The notes under the pieces: generated by a model
Seen by the model: only the letters and a program-made list of their open reading frames with translations
The model's database searches: none
Told to the model about the DNA's origin: nothing
Position numbers and translations under genes: made by a program
Shown here: piece after piece, positions 1 through 8,564 of the stretch
Position numbering within the stretch: position 1 is the stretch's first letter
Layout of the letters: every line of letters starts with the position of its first letter
NCBI GenBank assembly: GCA_023398335.1
Contig: JAEWSJ010000012.1
Span: 62,001-126,000 of the forward strand
Length of the DNA: 64,000 bases
Source: Bacillota bacterium
GTDB taxonomy: Bacteria > Bacillota_I > Bacilli_A > RFN20 > CAG-288
Direction: 5' to 3'

Positions 1-1206
1 TTTCTTATCGACGGTTAGTTTAATTTTTTCCATTTCCGGTGGTTTTAAGAATTGATAGGCTTTATGGAATATTTCTTTATCTCCTTGCATAATGCGTAAA
101 ACTTTATTCTTGTAGTCCGCATTACTTCTGAAATAGAAGATCATATCTTTAGTGTTTTTATTGAAGTCAATGTGACTTGGAACGACATAAAGGAAGTGAT
201 TATCTTTTTTAACTTCTTTTAGATTACGTTCGGATGTTTTATCTTCGACCGCATGTTGACCTGCAATTTCACCAGATTCAGAAACATAATCAGCTAAATC
301 GTTGACATGCATGGCGTTTCCGCAAGCATAGACTCCGTTTACTAAGGTTTCAAATGTTTGATCAACAAAAGGGCCTTTAGTGAATGGAGAAAGAGGAATA
401 TTTAGTGATTTAGTTAGTTCATTCTCTGGAATTAAGCCAACGCTAAGAATGAGAGAATCACATTTGATAATTCGTTTGGTGTTTTCAATTGGATTCATCT
501 TTTTATCAACTTCAGCAACTTCAACGGCTTCAAGACGATCTTGACCGAAAACTTTGGTGACCGTATGAGAAAGATGAAGTGGAATATCAAAGTCAGTTAA
601 GCATTGTGCAATATTTCTTGAGAGTCCGGATGGATTGCTTTTTACTTCGTAGACTCCTTCAACTTTTCCGCCTTCAAGAGTTATTCTTCTAGCCATGATT
701 AATCCGATATCTCCTGAGCCGAGAATTACGCAGTTTTTAACTGGCATAACTCCCATGATATTAATGTAGTATTGCGCTTGACCTGCGGTCATAACGCCAC
801 AAGGAGATGTACCTTGAATTAAAACTTGCTTTGAAGTTCTTTCACGACAACCAGTAGCAAGTATTAATTTCTTTGAAGTAATAATATGAACACCGGTAGA
901 GTTAACTACAGTAATTGAGAAAATATCATTTTCTTTTTCTATTTTAGTAACGAAGGTTAATAAGGATACGTCAATAGTAGTATCTTGTAATTTATCAATT
1001 TCGCGGGTGGCATATTCAGGGCCGGAGAGTTTTTCTTTAAATCTTGTGACTCCAAATCCATCGTGGATGCATTGTTTTAAGATTCCACCAAGTTTTCCTT
1101 CACGTTCAATGATTAAGACCTCAGCGGAAGAAGAGAAAGCTTGATAAGCGGAAGAGAGTCCGGCTGGACCTCCACCAATAACGACAACATCATAATTATT
1201 TTTCAT
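1..1206 (-). CDS. NAD(P)/FAD-dependent oxidoreductase, GlpA partner (3' end outside window)
   Basis: Flavoprotein reductase predicted to pass electrons from the neighbouring glycerol-3-phosphate dehydrogenase. Translating the minus strand from the ATG at 1204-1206 gives an unbroken frame to the window edge. It opens with the Rossmann motif VVVIGGGPAGL near residues 7-17, has a second dinucleotide motif (VILGSGDIGL) in mid-protein, and a late GVYACGNA-type FAD-binding segment. A CxxCG-type redox motif is not obvious. The start overlaps the end of the upstream gene by 11 bases and has GGAG just before it, so the two are translationally coupled. In many Firmicutes a GlpA-like protein, this reductase and a small DUF1667 protein form one unit; the third gene would lie left of the window. 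Family call is firm; exact electron acceptor is inferred. Confidence 0.85.
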   Translation of the reverse strand, partial: MKNNYDVVVIGGGPAGLSSAYQAFSSSAEVLIIEREGKLGGILKQCIHDGFGVTRFKEKLSGPEYATREIDKLQDTTIDVSLLTFVTKIEKENDIFSITVVNSTGVHIITSKKLILATGCRERTSKQVLIQGTSPCGVMTAGQAQYYINIMGVMPVKNCVILGSGDIGLIMARRITLEGGKVEGVYEVKSNPSGLSRNIAQCLTDFDIPLHLSHTVTKVFGQDRLEAVEVAEVDKKMNPIENTKRIIKCDSLILSVGLIPENELTKSLNIPLSPFTKGPFVDQTFETLVNGVYACGNAMHVNDLADYVSESGEIAGQHAVEDKTSERNLKEVKKDNHFLYVVPSHIDFNKNTKDMIFYFRSNADYKNKVLRIMQGDKEIFHKAYQFLKPPEMEKIKLTVDKK

Positions 1207-2920
1207 TGGTGTTTTCTCCTTCCTTTGTATTTATAAATAAGATTTTACCTTCACCTTTTTTGCAGATATCTAACATGTCTTTATTCTCTTCTTCCGCTAG
1301 TATTTTTGTAACTAACATCTGACAGAATCCCCCTTGACATCTTCCCATACCTGCTCGTACTCTTCTTTTAATTCCATCAACGGTAGTTGGTGGAATAAGA
1401 GAATGAATACATGCTCTTATTTCTCCTTCTGAGATTTCTTCACACCGACAAACGATATGACCATAAGAAGGATCTTTTTTAATTAATTCATCACGCTTTT
1501 TTAATGGTAAGTTTCGTGAAGCAACAACACCTTTACGATAAGGATTAAAGGAATCTTTTCGAGTTACATTACCTAGTTCTTCTACTGCGTATTTGGCAAT
1601 ATCTTCTGCAATAGCAGAAGCGGCGGTAAGTCCAGGAGACTGAATTCCAGCAGCGTGGACGATGTTTTTAGTCCACTTTCCTTTTTGAACGATGAAGTCT
1701 TCTTCATAGGTAGCTGCACGGATACCGGAGAAATAGGTGATGATATCTCTTTTATTTAGTTCATCAATAGTTTGATGATGTTTTTTGAATATTGTATTAA
1801 TCGATGAAATATCAGTAGAGAAATCTTCTCTTTCGATTTGTTCAACTGCGTCTGGTCCAACCAAGATGTTTCGATCGATAGTAGGAATTATTCCGCCTCC
1901 TTTGGAATGAGATATTTTTCTTTCTTGTGGGGTGGCATAGATGGTGATTCCAGTTTTAGAAAGATATGGAGTCATGGATTTATCCATGATCGTATCTGTT
2001 CCTTTTCGTGGATGAATGGAGAAGAATTTATCTTCAGCCATATCTGCGATTTGATCGGAGAAAACGCCAGCGGCGTTTACTACTACTTTTGGTCTTATTG
2101 TTCCGCGGTTAGTTTTAACAGATATGATTTCATGATTCTTAACTTCCATGTCTTCTACTATGGTGTTAAGACATACTTTTGCACCGTTAATTACCGCGGA
2201 TTCAGCTAAGGCAATTGTAAAGTTATATGGGCAAATACAAGCGGCACTTGGCATAAATACACCGAATTTAATATCATCAGCGAGATTTGGTTCAACACTC
2301 AATAATTTCTTTCGATTTAATACTTGAATACCTTTTATTTTATTTTCTTTGGCCTTTATGTTCATATAGATAGCGGCGATTGGTTTCATTAATAATGATT
2401 TGAAACCAATGGTTTGTCCGTCTTCTCGATAGTCGATATCTAATTGAGAGCAGAGAGAAGGAAGAATAGTACGGGCCCGTTGTAAGTAGTGAAGTTTTAA
2501 AGAATTTTTCTTTAAATCTATTCCAACGTGAATACAGCCATCGTTTCTAGAAGAAGCGTGCATAGCAAGATCTTCTTCTTTATCAATTAGTAAACAGGAG
2601 AGGTTGTATTTTGATAATTCTCTTAATATAGCAGAACCAACTACTCCACCACCGATAACTAAGACATCAACTTCGGTCTTATCTAAAGTTTTATCGTTTA
2701 TCGAGGATCTCTTAGTTTTTGGTCTTACATATCCCTTTAAGGTTATATTATTAACAACGTGGGTGAATAACTTAGTAGAGGCTACATCTTTTCCACAGGA
2801 AACAATGGAGTTATAGTCTTTTAATTCACCTTCGAGAAATACGATGTCATCTTTTGCATTAGCTTTTATTCCGGGGTATTTCTTATTGAGTATCTTTTGT
2901 ATTTTACTAATAGAGTTCAT
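1196..2920 (-). CDS. glpA: Glycerol-3-phosphate dehydrogenase, GlpA-like, with [2Fe-2S] BFD domain
   Basis: FAD enzyme of 574 residues predicted to oxidise glycerol 3-phosphate to dihydroxyacetone phosphate. A short N-terminal domain (about 1-80) precedes the DAO-type FAD fold, whose dinucleotide motif VLVIGGGVVGSA lies near residues 86-97. The C-terminus carries a BFD-like iron-sulphur domain with cysteines in the pattern CRC...GRCQGGFC (about residues 495-535). This Firmicute form differs from E. coli GlpA in the added N-terminal domain. The start ATG overlaps the stop of the TetR gene in a TAATG junction, and GAAAGGA lies upstream within that gene, so regulator, dehydrogenase and reductase form one coupled operon. 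Substrate could be another 2-hydroxy acid, since DAO-family members vary; gene context favours glycerol phosphate. Confidence 0.85.
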   Translation of the reverse strand: MNSISKIQKILNKKYPGIKANAKDDIVFLEGELKDYNSIVSCGKDVASTKLFTHVVNNITLKGYVRPKTKRSSINDKTLDKTEVDVLVIGGGVVGSAILRELSKYNLSCLLIDKEEDLAMHASSRNDGCIHVGIDLKKNSLKLHYLQRARTILPSLCSQLDIDYREDGQTIGFKSLLMKPIAAIYMNIKAKENKIKGIQVLNRKKLLSVEPNLADDIKFGVFMPSAACICPYNFTIALAESAVINGAKVCLNTIVEDMEVKNHEIISVKTNRGTIRPKVVVNAAGVFSDQIADMAEDKFFSIHPRKGTDTIMDKSMTPYLSKTGITIYATPQERKISHSKGGGIIPTIDRNILVGPDAVEQIEREDFSTDISSINTIFKKHHQTIDELNKRDIITYFSGIRAATYEEDFIVQKGKWTKNIVHAAGIQSPGLTAASAIAEDIAKYAVEELGNVTRKDSFNPYRKGVVASRNLPLKKRDELIKKDPSYGHIVCRCEEISEGEIRACIHSLIPPTTVDGIKRRVRAGMGRCQGGFCQMLVTKILAEEENKDMLDICKKGEGKILFINTKEGENTNEK

Positions 2921-3486
2921 TATTTCGTTCCTTTCTCGATTAATTTAACTAATCGATCATCTAAGTCTGAGTTATCTTCAAGGACTTCTCGCACGGTAAG
3001 TCCATCAATAATAAGCATTAACATATAAGACAAAGCTTCTTTGTCTTCTTCATCTTTAAATACTTGGGCAACGCCTTCTTGAAGTTTGCTTTGCCAAGTC
3101 TTCCATAGATTGTTATAAGTTTTCTTTAATTCATCGTTATCTCTTACGCATTCATTAATGATATAAATATGAATCTTAGCGCGGTTAAATAACTTAACAC
3201 CTTTATAGAAGATAACATTGAGGAATCTTTCTTTGGAGATTACGTCATCTTTATGTCTTACTAGCCAGTCTTCATATTCATCTTCTAGTTCGGTGATGTG
3301 TTTATCCATGATTGCGAGAAGAATTTCATCTTTAGTTTTGTAGTGGTAATACAACGTTCCTTTTGAAATGTATAATTCATCTGCAATATCTTGCAGGGAA
3401 AAGGAATTAACTCCTCTGGTCGAAATCAAATCTTCGACGGCGGAAATGATTTTTTCTTTCATTAAACTTGTTTTAGGTCTGCCCAT
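2920..3486 (-). CDS. TetR family transcriptional regulator of the glp-like operon
   Basis: 188-residue TetR-family repressor and first gene of the glp-like operon. The N-terminal helix-turn-helix (about residues 8-54, containing SLQDIADELYISKGTLYYHY) is typical of the family; the rest is a helical ligand-binding and dimerisation domain. A palindrome, TCGGTCAgtTGACCGA, lies 14 bases upstream of the start, fitting autoregulation. The ligand cannot be told from sequence. The form resembles FadR/YsiA-like members that sense acyl compounds, but that is a guess. Being coupled (TAATG) to the dehydrogenase, its level tracks the operon it probably represses. Confidence 0.85.
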   Translation of the reverse strand: MGRPKTSLMKEKIISAVEDLISTRGVNSFSLQDIADELYISKGTLYYHYKTKDEILLAIMDKHITELEDEYEDWLVRHKDDVISKERFLNVIFYKGVKLFNRAKIHIYIINECVRDNDELKKTYNNLWKTWQSKLQEGVAQVFKDEEDKEALSYMLMLIIDGLTVREVLEDNSDLDDRLVKLIEKGTK

Positions 3487-3500
3487 ATAGTTCTCTTTTC

Positions 3501-3516
3501 TCGGTCAGTTGACCGA
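3501..3516. promoter_or_regulatory. Putative TetR operator (7-2-7 inverted repeat)
   Basis: TCGGTCA-GT-TGACCGA is a perfect 7-bp inverted repeat with a 2-base centre, placed between the predicted promoter and the TetR start. A second half site with the same core, GTCGGTCAA, is at 3579-3587. The palindrome and its place are seen; binding by the adjacent TetR is inferred. Confidence 0.7.
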
Positions 3517-3528
3517 CTTATATATTTC

Positions 3529-3557
3529 AATGTAGCATTATGAAAGCGGTTTCTCAA
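3529..3557 (-). promoter_or_regulatory. Predicted promoter of the TetR-glp operon
   Basis: On the minus strand TTGAGA (3552-3557) and TACATT (3529-3534) are 17 bases apart. Transcription would start next to the TCGGTCA palindrome, so a bound repressor would block it. Confidence 0.5.
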
Positions 3558-3853
3558 CCTTAAAAGCCTTATTTTTTTGTCGGTCAATGGAAGAAAAAGT
3601 AAAATAGTTTATTTTGTTTATCAATAATGCTTAATGAGTTGGAGCTGGTTTTGTGCTATTGAGTAGTAAAAATTACTCTTTTTAAGAGGCTATAGAGTAT
3701 TACAAAATTGAAAAAGTTATTATTATTTTATTGATAAGTATTCATTTTTTATATTGTTCACAAGAAAAAATAATCATGTAAACTCTTTCATGATTATTTG
3801 TTGTTGTTTTTAAGATATAGTAAAAATGGAACAATAAAGGGGGGGGTAATATT

Positions 3854-4318
3854 ATGGCAAGAAAAAATGTTATCAATTATATTGATTCTAATATGAAACC
3901 GGTAGATTTATTTATCAAGTTAAAAACTACAAAACTTGATGCTAAACATCAGTTTGTTGAGCATATTTCTGAAGTCTATGGCACTACAGAATATATTTGG
4001 TCTGGATATCTTAGAAATGGTTTATCTTTTCGTTTTGTAACTTCAGAAGGTAAAGTTGTTCCGTTTGATGATTCTGTTTCTTATAAAGGCGGGCCAGGTT
4101 TTACTTTTGATGATGAAAAGACTTGTGAAGAATTATGTGTACGTAACGCTTTAGTTATTAAAGATGAATCGAAAGATAATGTTATTTATAACTATTCTAA
4201 AGAAGATACATATGTTCAATATGCGGGAAAGTTTAGAAAAGTTACTATTTTTATTAGAGTATCTGATAACAACGAAGGTGAATCTAATTCACGTTGGTTG
4301 AATGTCAACATTAAATAA
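3854..4318 (+). CDS. Hypothetical protein
   Basis: A 154-residue soluble protein that I do not recognise. It has no signal peptide or membrane segment, is mixed charged, and is rich in beta-prone stretches (for example VTIFIRVSD near the end). An unusually G-rich run (GGGGGGG) lies 6-13 bases before the ATG and can act as ribosome binding site. It stands alone on the plus strand, between two minus-strand operons, and is closed by a clear terminator, so it is probably a monocistronic gene. Function unknown. Confidence 0.6.
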   Translation: MARKNVINYIDSNMKPVDLFIKLKTTKLDAKHQFVEHISEVYGTTEYIWSGYLRNGLSFRFVTSEGKVVPFDDSVSYKGGPGFTFDDEKTCEELCVRNALVIKDESKDNVIYNYSKEDTYVQYAGKFRKVTIFIRVSDNNEGESNSRWLNVNIK

Positions 4319-4374
4319 GTTATTATTAGTTTCGTAATAACCGCTAAACGAATATTTCAGTTATTACTTTTAAG

Positions 4375-4410
4375 GAAGCGAGGTTTTAACCTTCCTCGTT
4401 TCTTTTTTTT
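4375..4410 (+). terminator. Rho-independent terminator after the 154-residue gene
   Basis: A 9-bp stem, GAAGCGAGG (4375-4383) with CCTCGTTTC (4394-4402, one G-T pair), is followed by eight T. It closes the plus-strand gene and reaches the stop codon of the convergent symporter-glycosidase gene. Confidence 0.85.
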
Positions 4411-7400
4411 ATTCCATGAGCTTATTGATTTCAGTATTTATTTCTAATAAGAAAGATTTATCTAGTTTAAGTACTTGTCTATCAAATGTATATATTCCGT
4501 TGCATTCTGTTTCGCAGTCGGTGAGACCGGTGTAGATACTTCCAACGAGATTGCCATTTTTAAGTTGAGGAATAACGACGTTTCTATAGAGCTTTTCGTA
4601 TCGTTTGGTTAAGTTCTCTTTGGTTTTACTAATTCCGTGTCCATAGACTTTATTGAAGTAGAAGTGCTTATCTATTTTTAATGAAGCACCTCCAATTTCG
4701 GTAAGTATATATGGTCTTCTTCCCATCTTATCTTTTCTTTTCATGCCTGGGAATGAATAGGAGTGAATAGAATAGAAGTCTGAGTTTTCTGAGTCGTACC
4801 AACCAGAAGCGGTGTCGTATAAACGAGACGGATCAATATTTTTTAATTTGGTATAGAAATATGAAGGATTAAATTCACCCCAACCTTCGTTGAAGATGGT
4901 GTAGACAACTATAGAAGGATAGTTATGTAAGACTTCGAGGTAGTGTTCGCTTTCGCGTTCAAATTCCTTGCGTCCAGCTTCGTCTTCACGTGACATTTTT
5001 TTATAAGTCATTTTGTTTTCGTGGTTCATGAAGTTGAAGAAACGGGGAATTACAACATGGAAGAATTTATAAGGCTTTCCTCCACAAGGAAAGTCTTGAA
5101 TTACTAAAATTCCGTATTTATCGCAGGTGTAATAAAATAAATCACATTCAATTTTAATGTGTTTACGTAAGGTGTTATATCCTAATTCTTTGACTCTTTT
5201 TATATCTTCATCAAAATCGCTGTATTTCATTGGTGTAAGATTACCTAAGAAGAAGTATCCTTGATCTAATAAGCCGTTTAAGATAACAAGTTTGTTATTT
5301 AAGTAAACGTGTTTGTAACCATCTTTTCCTTCTTTGATTTCAATTTTTCTCATACCAAAATAGGAAGTGATTTCATCTTGTCCCATTTTTAGAGTTACAA
5401 AATAAAGATTTGGAGAAGAAGGCGACCATAGTTTTGGATTTTCAATAAGTAGTTCTTGTTCCTTGTTGGTTTGTACCGTGTATTTTTTATTTTCAATTGT
5501 AATATCAACTTTTCTATCGTAGGAAGATCTTACTAAGATCTTTACTCCTGTAAGCGAAGAATTAGGAGTGAAAAGAACAGAGTCAATATATTCTTCTGGG
5601 GTTGATTCTAACCAAACTGGTTTATAGATACCTGAAGAGGAGGAGTAGAACCATCCGGTTGGATGAAGTCTTTGTTTACCACGGGAGTGGTAAGAATAAT
5701 CCGAAATATCATTTACTTTTACTATTAAGTCTAAGGAGTTATTTTCGAAGTATGGAGTGACATCTATCTTGAACTTTTCATAACCACTGACGTGGTTATA
5801 AACTTTTTTCTTGTTGATATAAATTGTCGCTTCTTGATCCACTCCGTCAAAATTAATGAATACTTTACCTTTATTGAAGGATGAATCAATAGTTATAACA
5901 CGATGATAATAGATATACTCATTTATTTCGAGGTTGTGATTTATTCCACTTGGAATAGATTCCACAGCGTATGGAACGATGATTGAGGCATCATATGAAG
6001 CAGGTAATTCTTCTTCTTTAGTTATTTTTACATCCCATTTTCCGTTGAGACATAAGTATGAATTTCGAACGAAGTTTGGGCGTGGGTATTGTGATAAAGG
6101 AACGGAAGAATAATTGACATCGTATTTTACTTTGTCGTTATAGAGTAATCCTTCGTTTTTTGTATTTTCCTTTTTTTGTAATCTTAAGAAATAGAAGATT
6201 GGGATAAGGGCGAGAAGTAATATGGCGGCGGCAACGAGATAACCGTATTCAGATGGAATGATACTAGTAACACCAAATTCACCTTCATAGGTGCTGCCAT
6301 AGGCGTGATTTAAGGCATCTCCAATAAAAGGTCCAATACACATAGGAGCAGCGACAACAAAAATCATTCTTACTCCCATAAATGTTCCTTCTTTGCCTTT
6401 AGGAACATATTGACGAACTAGGGAGTTAATGACAGTAGGAACTCCAACGTAGCCAAAGATCATAATAAATCCAGCGATGGAACAGAAAACTGTTCGGGCT
6501 AAATCGTTTTTAGTAGATGGGACGAAATAGAGAAGAATGAGTCCAAGGAATAAAATGGCAAAAGCAGGAATAATTATTTTATTTTTGCCAAACTTATCGG
6601 ATAAGAAACCTAATAAAACGGAGGCGACTGAACCTAAAAGTAACGAAACTGCCATAACAATGGCAAATGGAGTTAAGAATCCACCTCCCGAGTTAGCAAC
6701 AGCGCAAGTTTTTTCAATGTAGACCATTAAATATGGAAAGTATATTTGACACGCAACTCCATAAATGAAGTAAATGAGTAATATGATATAAAGCTTTTTA
6801 TTTCTTTTAATAACAGAGGGTTTAAATCCTTCTGCCATAAGTTTGACATATGGTTCGTTGGATTTATGTTCATCTTTTTCTTTTGGAATTAAGAATATTG
6901 AAGTTAGTCCGACAAGAATGACTAAACCACCGACGATATAAAAGAACAAATCCCATCTATATCCGGCATCTTTAGTGGTTAATCCGTTTAGACCGACGAA
7001 GATAATTAACATTGCTACTAAAGGTAGAACGGAGAGAACTCCTTCAACCTTTCCTCTATTTGCGTCGGAGGTTGAGGTCGTAACATAGGAGTTAAAGGCG
7101 GCATCGTTAGCGGCGGAACCAAAGAAGGTCATTATTCCGTCTATTACTATAACCATAATTGCGGCGGAGAAGGCGGTCATAGATATTGGAATTATTGCGT
7201 AATTACTATTAACATTACATAATCCGAATGAGGCAGTAGCGACGCCCCAAACGAGATAACCTATAGTAATAAATAATTTTCTTTTTCCTATTTTATCGGT
7301 AAGTCCACCCATTAATAAAGTAGTAAGAGTGGCAATTACTGCAGAGACAGCGGTTGTAATTGCAATCAACTGACTGTAGTTGAAACCGATACCGGAAGGA

Positions 7401-7531
7401 TCGGTAAAGTTTAGATAAGTTATATATGTATTTAAATACATATTTTCAATAGCCCAAGCAAATTGTCCTGCTAAACCAATGAGTATAAACACTATCCACA
7501 TTCTTTTTGATAGTCTTTTTGTTTTGTCCAT
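4409..7531 (-). CDS. Fusion: MFS/GPH-type sugar symporter + glycoside hydrolase family 2
   Basis: One unbroken 1040-residue frame. Residues 1 to about 455 are a 12-helix MFS transporter of the glycoside-pentoside-hexuronide type, starting KRMWIVFILIGLAGQ. A short charged linker follows (about 455-480). Residues 485-1040 are a GH2 glycosidase: N-terminal sugar-binding jelly roll (LCLNGKWDV, YYHRVITI), central immunoglobulin-like domain, and TIM barrel with the acid/base motif NEGWGEF (Glu about 882) and the nucleophile motif LTEIGG (Glu about 945). With both transporter ends inside, the hydrolase would face the cytoplasm and could cleave the glycoside as it enters. GH2 covers beta-galactosidase, glucuronidase and mannosidase, so the sugar is open. 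AAAGG lies before the ATG. No regulator adjoins it. Confidence 0.85.
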   Translation of the reverse strand: MDKTKRLSKRMWIVFILIGLAGQFAWAIENMYLNTYITYLNFTDPSGIGFNYSQLIAITTAVSAVIATLTTLLMGGLTDKIGKRKLFITIGYLVWGVATASFGLCNVNSNYAIIPISMTAFSAAIMVIVIDGIMTFFGSAANDAAFNSYVTTSTSDANRGKVEGVLSVLPLVAMLIIFVGLNGLTTKDAGYRWDLFFYIVGGLVILVGLTSIFLIPKEKDEHKSNEPYVKLMAEGFKPSVIKRNKKLYIILLIYFIYGVACQIYFPYLMVYIEKTCAVANSGGGFLTPFAIVMAVSLLLGSVASVLLGFLSDKFGKNKIIIPAFAILFLGLILLYFVPSTKNDLARTVFCSIAGFIMIFGYVGVPTVINSLVRQYVPKGKEGTFMGVRMIFVVAAPMCIGPFIGDALNHAYGSTYEGEFGVTSIIPSEYGYLVAAAILLLALIPIFYFLRLQKKENTKNEGLLYNDKVKYDVNYSSVPLSQYPRPNFVRNSYLCLNGKWDVKITKEEELPASYDASIIVPYAVESIPSGINHNLEINEYIYYHRVITIDSSFNKGKVFINFDGVDQEATIYINKKKVYNHVSGYEKFKIDVTPYFENNSLDLIVKVNDISDYSYHSRGKQRLHPTGWFYSSSSGIYKPVWLESTPEEYIDSVLFTPNSSLTGVKILVRSSYDRKVDITIENKKYTVQTNKEQELLIENPKLWSPSSPNLYFVTLKMGQDEITSYFGMRKIEIKEGKDGYKHVYLNNKLVILNGLLDQGYFFLGNLTPMKYSDFDEDIKRVKELGYNTLRKHIKIECDLFYYTCDKYGILVIQDFPCGGKPYKFFHVVIPRFFNFMNHENKMTYKKMSREDEAGRKEFERESEHYLEVLHNYPSIVVYTIFNEGWGEFNPSYFYTKLKNIDPSRLYDTASGWYDSENSDFYSIHSYSFPGMKRKDKMGRRPYILTEIGGASLKIDKHFYFNKVYGHGISKTKENLTKRYEKLYRNVVIPQLKNGNLVGSIYTGLTDCETECNGIYTFDRQVLKLDKSFLLEINTEINKLME

Positions 7532-7593
7532 ATAAATACCTTTCTTTAAATAGACTTGTTAATTTAATTATAGAACAAATGATGGATTAATGA

Positions 7594-7796
7594 TAACTAC
7601 ATTAAGTTTAAGGTTAAGTACGTTTAATATCGCTGTATTAAAAGAAATGTTAATAATGAAAATGTTGGCGTTAGATATTAATCAAGTAAGACAAGATGTT
7701 GCTAGATTCATTTCTAGATAAGAAGATTTATTTTTTTATTCAGTGAATTTTTTTAAGAATGGTGGATATCATTTAATTTTTGTAAAACTAAAAAAC
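7594..7796 (+). pseudogene. Possible AbiEii-type nucleotidyltransferase toxin, C-terminal remnant
   Basis: The plus frame reads LKEMLIMKMLALDINQV, then RQDVARFISR, a TAA at 7719-7721, and EDLFFYSVNFF in the same frame. This resembles the C-terminus of AbiEii toxins (a DV-x-PF segment followed by L-x-WS-x-x-FF). There is no start, no upstream domain and no AbiEi partner. The resemblance is by memory of the family and short, so it is tentative. Confidence 0.35.
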
Positions 7797-7971
7797 ATGA
7801 TAAGATTCTTACATTTCGATAAAAAAGTCCATAATTTATAAAATATTTGAAAAATAGATTGTTTTATGCCGATTTTCAATTAAATATATCATTTTGGGAA
7901 CATTTCTTAGTTTAGTTCAATATAAAAAAATAAATTTGTATATTGTTTTAAGTATAAACATTAATAGGGTT

Positions 7972-8490
7972 TTATTTTAACGTACTTAGGAATTGATTCA
8001 TTACGTAAATAGGTTTTAATTCCAATATTTTATCATGTGCTAAATCGTTTTGTGAAAATAGTATTCTTCGAGAAATAACCGATGGGGTATTTTTCTGAAA
8101 ATACATTGATTGATGATTATTTACATTAGAAGATTTTATTTCAATAGGAATGATTTTTACTCCATCAGATAATAAGAAATCTATTCCGTATGAATGAGAT
8201 TTATTTTCATTTCTTCAGATGGAATCACGCTTCCATTTATACTCTTATTAATAATAATTAATGAACCTGTTTCAATATAATCATATCTACTATTTTTAAC
8301 TAAATATTTAATAGCTTGTCTTACTTTTGGTGCTAATTAAATTTCATCAAAAACAATAACTGATTTTCGTTCGATTAGTTGTTCTGTTACTTTTCTTCTA
8401 AACATATAAGTACCTCTCTTCAATCATGATATATGGCTGCTTTGGACTTTTCGCAATGCTTTTCATAATTAAATCAATAATTGTATCCAT
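7972..8490 (-). pseudogene. Degraded AAA ATPase with DUF4143 domain
   Basis: Fragments of a DUF4143-type ATPase in more than one frame: an N-terminal-like start at 8488-8490, then FDEI-TAA-LAPKVRQAIKYLV (TAA at 8337-8339, where the family has Gln), DYIETGSLI and VIPSEEMKIN, then after a frameshift YGIDFLLSDGVKIIPIEIKSS and the family's C-terminal end. The Walker A region is missing. Such ATPases are common stand-alone accessory genes; this copy cannot make a working protein. Confidence 0.75.
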
Positions 8491-8521
8491 ATTTTATGAT
8501 GTATTTTACGTTTTAAAATAA

Positions 8522-8558
8522 TTAAAAAACTTCTTCTTGATTTAACAGGAAGAAGTTT
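8522..8558 (-). terminator. Terminator of the metal-efflux operon
   Basis: On the minus strand AAACTTCTTC (from 8549-8558) pairs with GAAGAAGTTT (from 8527-8536), followed by a T run. It lies 7 bases beyond the ATPase stop. Confidence 0.85.
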
Positions 8559-8564
8559 AGTTAA

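Noticed and set aside
1838..2209. Plus-strand open frames inside minus-strand genes (here in glpA, likewise in cadA, rfb and feoB regions)
   Set aside because: They are shadows: no ribosome sites, no family features, and the opposite frame codes a recognised protein.
7972..8490. A functional ATPase
   Set aside because: No Walker A, an in-frame TAA and a frameshift.
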